From: Actinophytocola sp036378875
Lineage (GTDB): Bacteria; Actinomycetota; Actinomycetes; Mycobacteriales; Pseudonocardiaceae
Direction: 5' to 3'
Length of the DNA: 64,000 bases
NCBI RefSeq assembly: GCF_036378875.1
Contig: NZ_DASUVO010000168.1
Coordinates: 1 to 64,000 of the forward strand
Position 1 is the stretch's first letter. Each line of letters starts with the position of its first letter. The translations under genes were made by a program, and so were the position numbers. This document shows positions 58,125 to 64,000 of the stretch, piece by piece. The notes beneath the pieces were generated by a model. That model saw only the letters and a program-made list of their open reading frames with translations, had not been told where the DNA came from and searched no databases.

Positions 58125-58160
58125 TGGTCTAGACCAGAACGTACGGCAAGGTCTAAACCA
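58125..58160. promoter_or_regulatory. two DasR dre-type sites before the chitinase
   Basis: TGGTCTAGACCA at 58125-58136 is a perfect palindrome matching the dre core. AGGTCTAAACCA at 58149-58160 is a weaker second site. Starts are 24 bp apart and 58-93 bp before the ATG, typical of actinomycete chitinase promoters repressed by DasR until glucosamine phosphates appear. Confidence 0.75.
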
Positions 58161-58213
58161 ATACAGGGAAATGTGCTGGCGCGGACGCCGGCCCGTGCCG
58201 CAGGATCAGCCCC

Positions 58214-58687
58214 ATGGAGGTGGCCGTTCAGTGCGTGCGCACGTGGTGGACCAAACGGTCCCGCGGCGGCCAGGAGGCCGCGCGCCGGAACGCGGCCCCG
58301 ATCGCGTTCCCGCTCCCGAACAGGCCGCTCCCGTTTCTGCACGAGGCCGTCATGCACGAACACGACGGTTTCCAGCCACGACTCGCGACTCGCGACCTGC
58401 CCGCCTCCAGCCTCGACTCCGGGGTGCTCCTCAAGGAGGTCGACGAACTGCTACGAGTCCACCTCGTGGTGACGCCATACGGCTCGCCGCGCCGGAACCG
58501 GCGCCCGTCGGCTCGCCGGTTGGCGCCAGGAGAGTGGCTGCGCTGGCAGGTCAACTTCCGGTTCTCCGGGTACCACGAGTGGTCCTACCGCCTGGACACC
58601 TACAACGCCGGGTACGGGCCAGCGCAGGCCGACCTCTTTCTCGGCACCCCGACCCACCACGTCGACGAACTCGCCATCCTGTTCTGA
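58214..58687 (+). CDS. protein of unknown function (157 aa)
   Basis: ATG 58214 begins the frame; an upstream ribosome site is weak. The N-terminal half is basic and Pro-rich (TKRSRGGQEAARRNAAP). The second half looks beta-rich with many aromatics (LRWQVNFRFSGYHEWSYRLD, TYNAGYGPAQADLFLG). No signal peptide, no membrane segment and no family recognised. It is divergent from the chitinase. Confidence 0.6.
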   Translation: MEVAVQCVRTWWTKRSRGGQEAARRNAAPIAFPLPNRPLPFLHEAVMHEHDGFQPRLATRDLPASSLDSGVLLKEVDELLRVHLVVTPYGSPRRNRRPSARRLAPGEWLRWQVNFRFSGYHEWSYRLDTYNAGYGPAQADLFLGTPTHHVDELAILF

Positions 58688-58705
58688 CGTGCGAGACTGG
58701 GCGGC

Positions 58706-59455
58706 GTGATCGCGTTGGTTCGGCGGCCGGGGCCGCGGCTTGCTCAAGGGCTCCTCACGCATGTCGAGCGGCAGGAGGTCGACCTCGGGCTCGCGCTGCG
58801 GCAGTGGCAGGCCTATGTGGACGCACTCACCGGCGCCGGGTGGCGGGTGGTCGAGGTCGCGCCGGCCGATGACTGTCCGGATGCCGTGTTCGTCGAGGAT
58901 CCCGTCGTCGTGTACGGCGGGACCGCCGTTATCGCGCGGTCCGGGGCGCCGGAGCGGCGGGCCGAGACCGGCGGGGTCGAGAAGGCCCTCGACAACTTCG
59001 ACATCCGGCGGATCGAGGAGCCCGGCACGCTCGACGGCGGTGACGTGCTCAAGATCGGGGACACGATCTACGTCGGGCGCAGCACCCGCACCAACGACGA
59101 GGGCATCCGACAGCTGGCCGCGCACCTGCCCGGCGCCACGGTGGTCCCGGTGCCGGTGACCAAGGTGCTGCACCTCAAGACCGCGGTCACCGCCCTGCCG
59201 GACGGCACCGTCATCGGCTACCCGCCGCTCGTGGACGACCCGTCCGCCTTCCCCCGGTTTCTCGCCGTGCCCGAGGAGAGCGGCGCGCACGTCGTGCTGC
59301 TCGACGACCACACGGTGCTGATGGCCGCCAGCGCGCCGGAGACGGCCGCGCTTCTCGGGAGCCGTGGCCTGCACGCGGTCCGGGTCGACATCAGCGAGTT
59401 CGAGAAGCTCGAGGGGTGCGTGACCTGCCTGTCCGTCCGGCTCAGGACCGCTTGA
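58706..59455 (+). CDS. ddaH: dimethylarginine dimethylaminohydrolase (DDAH)
   Basis: A 249-residue enzyme of the amidinotransferase superfamily that splits dimethylated or free arginine side chains to citrulline plus amine. Catalytic His is H156 (VLHLKTA) and catalytic Cys C241 (GCVTCLSVRL). DAVFVEDPVVVYGG, EEPGTLDGGDVLK and GRSTRTNDEG match the family. GTG 58706 fits the family start. Its end overlaps the convergent TPR-protein gene by 14 nt. Confidence 0.92.
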   Translation: MIALVRRPGPRLAQGLLTHVERQEVDLGLALRQWQAYVDALTGAGWRVVEVAPADDCPDAVFVEDPVVVYGGTAVIARSGAPERRAETGGVEKALDNFDIRRIEEPGTLDGGDVLKIGDTIYVGRSTRTNDEGIRQLAAHLPGATVVPVPVTKVLHLKTAVTALPDGTVIGYPPLVDDPSAFPRFLAVPEESGAHVVLLDDHTVLMAASAPETAALLGSRGLHAVRVDISEFEKLEGCVTCLSVRLRTA

Positions 59456-59993
59456 TCCGTTCCCGTGTCTGCCGGGCCTGGACGATCAGGTAGTCCATCG
59501 GCGAACGCGTGCGTTCGAGGTCGGAAATCAGCTTGTTGACCTGACGCTGTGCCTGGGACTTCTTGCCGAGCGCCTCGAGGTCGGTTATCAGATTGTGCCG
59601 AGCGACGAACACGCTCTCGTCGTCTTTGCCGAAGGCGCGCTCCAACTCGGGTATGAGGTGCTCGAAAATGCGGACCGCCGACGTGTAATCGCCCACGTTG
59701 GCTAGGCTGGCCGCCAGGTTCCCACTGGATTCCAGTGAAAGCCGGTTAAGTCCTCGTCGTTCGAAGATCGAGGCCAGCTCGCGGAATAGCCCGGCGGCCT
59801 CGTGCCATTGCCGCGTGTGCATCAGGCAGATGCCGAGCTCGAAACGCGCGACGAGTGTCTCGTAGTCGAACGGGCCGACGGCATGGTGGAGTTCGACGAT
59901 CAACTGCCGGAAGGCGTCGGCCGCCCACACGAAGTCGTGCGCCGCCATGGCGCCTTCGGCCTGACTCCGTAGATAGCCGAGCCGACTGTCCAC
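59442..59993 (-). CDS. tetratricopeptide-repeat protein
   Basis: A 183-residue helical protein with about four TPR-like hairpins (AHDFVWAADAFRQLIVELHH, QWHEAAGLFRELASIFERRG, VGDYTSAVRIFEHLIPELER, LGKKSQAQRQVNKLISDLER). GTG 59993. No other domain. It resembles the C-terminal TPR part of larger actinomycete regulators but is complete as a free protein, probably an adaptor. Confidence 0.75.
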   Translation of the reverse strand: MDSRLGYLRSQAEGAMAAHDFVWAADAFRQLIVELHHAVGPFDYETLVARFELGICLMHTRQWHEAAGLFRELASIFERRGLNRLSLESSGNLAASLANVGDYTSAVRIFEHLIPELERAFGKDDESVFVARHNLITDLEALGKKSQAQRQVNKLISDLERTRSPMDYLIVQARQTRERIKRS

Positions 59994-60074
59994 ACCGAAC
60001 CCCCCGACCGTGCCTGTGCCTGCTCGCCCGAGGGTACCCGAGCCGGCCCGATCGCGATATTCGAAGAAAGGCGA

Positions 60075-61205
60075 TCAAATGCCCAGCGCGGCCCGCACCG
60101 ACGACGCCGGGTCGCCCCGATGGTAGATCTGTTCGGATTCCTCGATGCCGTCCAGGAATTCCTGGTACCGGACCGCGTAGTACAGGTGCGCCAGCGGTTC
60201 GGCCACCGCAAGCGCTCGTGCCGGGTCGCTTTCCGGACGGGCCTGTCGCCACGCCTCGATCCACGCGGCCCGTGCCGCGGCTTTCTTCGCTGGCGTGGCG
60301 AGGAAATCCATCACCCGCAACCCGTCGATCACCGGGTTGCCGAAGTGCGCGTCGGCGAAGTCCAGGATCACCGGCGGCTCGCCGCGCCAGTTTCCGGAAT
60401 GGAAGTCGCCGTGCACGATCGTGTTCGGCAGGCCGCAGTCCGCCAGCTCCGCCCATCTCGGCAGCAACGCGTGCGCGGCGGCCACCTCCTCGGCGGTCAG
60501 GCCCAGGTCGCGGGTGAGGAGCGCGCGGACCTCGTCGCCCATGTCGTCCCGTGCCGTCAGCCACGACGGCCGGGTGTCCAGCGCCGACTGGGCCCGCACG
60601 AACCGGTGGATCCCGTTCGCCAGCACCGCTTCCGGTGCGTCCCAGCCGTCCTCGCCCGGCAGGTCGGCCAACAGCATCCGGCCGGGCGCGGCGGCGAGGA
60701 CGGTCGGCACCAGCGTCGGGTCCACGGCGGCGAACGCGGCGATCACCCGTGCCTCGTCGGCCGCGAACCCCGGGGTCGCCTTCAGCCACACCGGTCCGTC
60801 CGCGGTCGGGAGGCGGAACAGGCCCGCCAGGTTCCAGGTCTTGCGCTGCTCGACCGGGCCGGTGACACGCACATTGTCGCGGGCCCAGTCGAAAAGCTCG
60901 CGCAGCCCGGCCGCGGACGCCCACGGGGAGCGCAGCGGCTCGTCGTAGGTGACCAGCGTCGCGGCGGGCAGTACCGCGGCCGTGCCCGGCGCCTCGACGT
61001 GGTAGGTGACGTGCCCGTCCCGCGCGCCGTCACCGCCGTCCACCCGCAGCAGCCGCAACACGTACGCCGGCACCCCGAGCGACTCCCGCAGCCGGTCGAC
61101 GACCGGCTCGACCTCGGCCCACCACGGCACGGCCACGGCGAACGGTCCGAGAGACCCCACACATCGGTCGCCGTCCGTGACGATGGCGCTGACTGTTCTC
61201 TCCAC
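60075..61205 (-). CDS. aminoglycoside-phosphotransferase-like kinase
   Basis: A 376-residue protein. The kinase part has the APH catalytic loop GLPNTIVHGDFHSGNWRGEP (HGDxHxxN) and the metal-site VILDFADAHFGNP. The first 130 residues form a separate N-domain. GTG 61205 is chosen because the frame beyond it lies over the convergent sulfur-enzyme gene; the ribosome site is weak. The substrate may be an antibiotic, a sugar or an amine and cannot be told here. Confidence 0.82.
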   Translation of the reverse strand: MERTVSAIVTDGDRCVGSLGPFAVAVPWWAEVEPVVDRLRESLGVPAYVLRLLRVDGGDGARDGHVTYHVEAPGTAAVLPAATLVTYDEPLRSPWASAAGLRELFDWARDNVRVTGPVEQRKTWNLAGLFRLPTADGPVWLKATPGFAADEARVIAAFAAVDPTLVPTVLAAAPGRMLLADLPGEDGWDAPEAVLANGIHRFVRAQSALDTRPSWLTARDDMGDEVRALLTRDLGLTAEEVAAAHALLPRWAELADCGLPNTIVHGDFHSGNWRGEPPVILDFADAHFGNPVIDGLRVMDFLATPAKKAAARAAWIEAWRQARPESDPARALAVAEPLAHLYYAVRYQEFLDGIEESEQIYHRGDPASSVRAALGI

Positions 61206-61250
61206 GTCAGGAAGTGTGCGGATCGCCGACTGGCGGCGCGAGTGAGTTAG

Positions 61251-62324
61251 ATGGACCCCGTGAGGGACGAGACAGTCTGCGTCAGCGCGGGTCGCACCGA
61301 GGGCCCTGGCGAGCCGCTGAACGTGCCGCCCGTGTTCGCCACGAGCTTCCGGATCGGCGGCGAGTACGACTACGCACGCAACGAGGGCACCCCGACCTGG
61401 GCCGCGCTCGAGTCCGCCATCGGACAGCTCGAAGGCGGGACGGCCACCGCGTACGCCTCGGGCATGGGCGCCGCCGCGGCCATCGTCGACCTGCTGTCGC
61501 CGGCCTCGCGGGTCATCGTGCCCGCCGACTCCTACACGGCCGTCCGTCACCTGGTCGCCGCACGCGGGCACACGGTCGATCTCCAGGACTGCACCGACAC
61601 AGACGCCACCCTCGCCGCCGTCGAGGGCGCCGGGATGCTGTGGCTGGAGTCGCCGAGCAACCCGCTGATGGAGGTCGCCGACCTGCCGGCGCTGTGTGCT
61701 GGCGCGCGAGCGGCGGGTGTGCCGGTGGTCGTGGACAACACGTTCGCGACGCCGCTGCTCCAGCAGCCGCTCGCACTGGGCGCGGACGTGGTCATGCACA
61801 GCGGTTCCAAGTACATCGGCGGGCACGCCGACCTGCTGATCGGGCTGGCGGTGACCGCCGAGGACGACCTGGCCGCACGGCTGCGGCAGCACCGCGTCCT
61901 GGCCGGTGCCACCCCCGGCACCATGGAGGCCTTCCTCGCGGTGCGGGGCCTGCGCACTCTCGCGCTGCGGGTCCGGCAGGCCCAGGAGTCGGCGGGGGAG
62001 CTGGCCGTCCGGCTCGAACGGCACCCGCGCGTGACCCGCGTCCGCTACCCGGGACTGCCGAGCGACCCCGGCCACGAGCGGGCAAAGGCCCAGATGCGTG
62101 GCTTCGGCGCCATGCTGTCGTTCGAGACCGCGGGCGACGCCGACGCCGTGTGCGCGGCACTGCGCGTGATCAACGCGGCCACCAGCCTGGGCGGTGTGGA
62201 GTCCACGATCGAGCGCCGAGCCCGGCTCGCCGGACAGGAACACGTGCCGCCGTCGCTGCTGCGGCTGTCCGTCGGCTGCGAGCACGTCGAGGACCTGTGG
62301 GCGGATCTCGATGCCGCACTCTGA
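61251..62324 (+). CDS. PLP-dependent Cys/Met-metabolism enzyme (cystathionine gamma-synthase/lyase-like)
   Basis: A 357-residue fold type I PLP enzyme. The PLP Lys is in MHSGSKYIGGHADLLIG, with upstream PSNPLMEVADL, VVVDNTFATPLLQQPLALGA and SLGGVESTIERRA near the end. These are CGS/CGL/MGL family marks, so it acts on sulfur amino acids such as cystathionine, homocysteine or methionine. The length is slightly short (usual about 380-400). ATG 61251. The last 14 nt overlap the GlxA-type gene, so the two are co-translated. Confidence 0.9.
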   Translation: MDPVRDETVCVSAGRTEGPGEPLNVPPVFATSFRIGGEYDYARNEGTPTWAALESAIGQLEGGTATAYASGMGAAAAIVDLLSPASRVIVPADSYTAVRHLVAARGHTVDLQDCTDTDATLAAVEGAGMLWLESPSNPLMEVADLPALCAGARAAGVPVVVDNTFATPLLQQPLALGADVVMHSGSKYIGGHADLLIGLAVTAEDDLAARLRQHRVLAGATPGTMEAFLAVRGLRTLALRVRQAQESAGELAVRLERHPRVTRVRYPGLPSDPGHERAKAQMRGFGAMLSFETAGDADAVCAALRVINAATSLGGVESTIERRARLAGQEHVPPSLLRLSVGCEHVEDLWADLDAAL

Positions 62325-63282
62325 CTCGACCCGCCTGACCGTTGTCCTGTTCCGTGGCGCATCCCTGGGGATCATGTCGTTCGCGTTCGGCGTTTTCGAC
62401 CTTGCCGTGCACTACGGCGCGATGCCGGAGCTGGACGTCCGAGTGGTCGCCGGCGAGCCGGACGCCGCGCTGGCCGGCGGCGGGCTCACCTGCCCGCTGC
62501 CGTACGACCTGGCCGCCGTCGAGGACGCCGACCTCGTGATCGTGCCGAACTGGTCGCGTGCCGGCGAAACCCCGCCCGCGCCACTGCTGGAGTCGTTGCG
62601 TGTCGCGCACGCGCGGGGCGCCCGCATCGCCGGGCTGTGCAGTGGGGCGTTCGTGCTGGCCGCCGCCGGGCTGCTGGACGACCGGCCGGCGACCACGCAC
62701 TGGGCCATGGCCGACCTGCTCGCGCAGCGGTACCCGAAGGTGCAGGTCCAGCAGTCCGTGCTGTTCATCGACGACGGCGACGTGCTGACCGCAGGCGGTG
62801 GGGCGGCCGGCATGGACCTGGGGCTGCACCTGATCCGCGTGCTGCGAGGCGCCGCCGTGGCCAACACGTTGGCACGCAGCATGGTCGTGCCACCGCACCG
62901 GCCCGGTGGGCAGGCGCAGTACATCGAGTCGCCGGTCCCGGAGCCCGACCTGGCCGACCCTGTCGGCGAGACCATGAGCTGGGCGCTCGGCCGGCTCGAC
63001 CAGGCGCTCCCGGTGGACACGCTCGCGCGGCGGGCGAACATGAGCCGCCGCAACTTCGACCGGCGGTTCCGCGAGATCACCGGCGCCACACCGGCGAACT
63101 GGCTCACCCACCAGCGCGTCATCCGCGCACAGCAGCTGCTGGAGTCCACGGAGCTGCCGGTCGACGCGGTGGCCCGGCAGTGCGGGTTCTCGTCGGCTTC
63201 CGCGCTGCGCCCGCACTTCCGCGGGGCCGTGGGGGTGGCGCCCGCGACGTACCGGGAGACGTTCGGCGTGAAACCGACCTAG
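62311..63282 (+). CDS. GlxA-family transcriptional regulator (DJ-1/PfpI plus AraC)
   Basis: A 323-residue regulator. The N-terminal DJ-1/PfpI-type domain has the Cys elbow RIAGLCSGAFVLAAAG; the C-terminal AraC domain has two helix-turn-helix units (VDTLARRANMSRRNFDRRF, VDAVARQCGFSSASALRPHF). GlxA-type proteins often control amine, arginine or sulfur-amino-acid metabolism. ATG 62311 lies inside the end of the PLP-enzyme gene; co-translation suggests control of it. Confidence 0.92.
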   Translation: MPHSDSTRLTVVLFRGASLGIMSFAFGVFDLAVHYGAMPELDVRVVAGEPDAALAGGGLTCPLPYDLAAVEDADLVIVPNWSRAGETPPAPLLESLRVAHARGARIAGLCSGAFVLAAAGLLDDRPATTHWAMADLLAQRYPKVQVQQSVLFIDDGDVLTAGGGAAGMDLGLHLIRVLRGAAVANTLARSMVVPPHRPGGQAQYIESPVPEPDLADPVGETMSWALGRLDQALPVDTLARRANMSRRNFDRRFREITGATPANWLTHQRVIRAQQLLESTELPVDAVARQCGFSSASALRPHFRGAVGVAPATYRETFGVKPT

Positions 63283-63335
63283 TTTGGCCTGATCGCCTAT
63301 CCCGGTCCGGTGTCCGGCAGCCGCAGGATTCCCGC

Positions 63336-64000
63336 ATGAGACTTGATCGCAGGGGATTGCTCGGGTTGGGCGTGTCGACGGCGGCTTTGGCGGCGACCGG
63401 CGGGGTCACGGAAGCCGCGGCAGCCACGCCACGTGCCGTGCTGCCGGGATTTCGCGAGGGGCACGCCGCCGGGCTGCACTACGTCACGGGTGGCACCGGC
63501 GCACCGCTGGTGCTGATCCCGGGCTGGCCGCAGACGTGGTGGGAGTTCCACAAGATCATGCCGGCGCTCGCGCGGCGGTACCGGGTGATCGCCGTCGACC
63601 TGCCCGGCATCGGTGGGTCGCGCCCGGCTGCCGGGGACAAGAAGTCGATCGCCCGCGCCGTGCACGGGCTCGTGCAGGCACTCGGCCTCGGCCCGGTCCA
63701 CGTGGCGGGCCACGACATCGGCGCGATGGTGGCGTTCAGCTTCGCCGCCAACCACCCGGCCGCGACCCGCACCGTCACGATCATGGACGTCGCGCATCCT
63801 GACGAGCACCTGTACGAGGTGCCACTGCTGGCGCCGCCGGGTCAGCCGCACCCGTGGTGGTTCGCGTTCAACCAGCTGCGCGGGCTGCCGGAGCAGTTGC
63901 TGGCCGGCCGTTCCCGGTATCTCGTCGACCACCTGTGTGAGCTGCTGCTGGTGGACCAGTCGGCGATCGGCAACCGCGACCGCGCGCTCTACGCGGCGGC
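63336..64000 (+). CDS. exported alpha/beta hydrolase, epoxide-hydrolase-like (partial at window end)
   Basis: The first 221 residues of an open gene. A twin-arginine-like signal (RLDRRGLLGLGVSTAALAATGG) precedes a hydrolase domain: oxyanion part LVLIPGWPQTWWEF, the strand VIAVDLPGIGGSRP and the nucleophile elbow VAGHDIGAMVAFSF. The nucleophile is Asp, as in epoxide hydrolases and haloalkane dehalogenases, rather than Ser. ATG 63336 has no strong ribosome site. The rest of the gene, including the His, lies beyond the window. Confidence 0.85.
   Translation, partial: MRLDRRGLLGLGVSTAALAATGGVTEAAAATPRAVLPGFREGHAAGLHYVTGGTGAPLVLIPGWPQTWWEFHKIMPALARRYRVIAVDLPGIGGSRPAAGDKKSIARAVHGLVQALGLGPVHVAGHDIGAMVAFSFAANHPAATRTVTIMDVAHPDEHLYEVPLLAPPGQPHPWWFAFNQLRGLPEQLLAGRSRYLVDHLCELLLVDQSAIGNRDRALYAA

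Noticed and set aside
61206..62375. 390-codon N-terminal extension of the APH-like kinase
   Set aside because: It lies antisense over the PLP-enzyme gene and has shadow-type composition; the GTG at 61205 starts the recognisable protein.

Overview
The window reads as chromosome of a high-GC actinobacterium, most likely in or near the Pseudonocardiales. Supporting signs are the strong G/C bias at third codon positions, frequent GTG starts, many 4-nt ATGA/GTGA stop-start overlaps, a GlnR-type box before nitrate genes, DasR-type dre sites before a chitinase, an actinomycete DnaA box (TTGTCCACA), a SARP/NB-ARC/TPR regulator, a Ddn-like deazaflavin enzyme and an actinobacterial-style gas vesicle operon. 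The taxon is inferred; no rRNA or tRNA gene was seen.

Layout. 1-0.4 kb: copy A of a dispersed ~160-bp repeat, beside a possible transposase tail. 0.4-10.3 kb: a small unknown gene, then a ten-gene, almost fully overlapping operon for nucleoside/methylthioadenosine uptake (BMP lipoprotein, ATPase, two permeases) and methionine salvage (phosphorylase, DszC-like flavoprotein, MtnA-, MtnC-, MtnB- and MtnD-like enzymes). 10.2-11.5 kb: FetB-like permease and MarR regulator. 11.5-12 kb: repeat copy B. 12-24.2 kb: single genes (amidohydrolase, secreted DUF6351 protein, type II NADH dehydrogenase, membrane-tailed SigE-family sigma factor with a partner protein, GNAT, TmrB-like ATPase plus Ddn-like protein, phospholipase C, PP2C phosphatase, a 24-residue Cys-rich peptide, M23 peptidase). 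24.2-24.6 kb: repeat copy C. 24.7-27.3 kb: SARP regulator.

27.4-31.8 kb: a compact gas vesicle operon in the order O-J-F-S-K-A-L, followed on the same strand by a membrane-anchored protein and a GH25 muramidase. 32-36 kb: an AtuA-type catabolic unit with a CitMHS carrier and a divergent LysR regulator. 36.1-45.8 kb: a nitrate assimilation operon (nitrate reductase, NasC-like flavoprotein, NarK, NirB, NirD) that also carries siroheme supply genes (HemD fused to a winged helix, CbiX). 46-48.8 kb: a three-gene glycerophosphate module (CDP-glycerol transferase, nucleotidyltransferase, glycerophosphodiesterase).

48.9-58.1 kb: mostly secreted or membrane proteins (S8 protease, unknown secreted protein, alpha/beta hydrolase with membrane tail, GH18 chitinase with CBM2 and Fn3) and an ArsR-type regulator with a perfect operator; most are closed by strong hairpins. 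58.2-64 kb: DDAH, TPR protein, APH-type kinase, PLP sulfur-amino-acid enzyme, GlxA-type regulator, and an alpha/beta hydrolase cut off by the window end.
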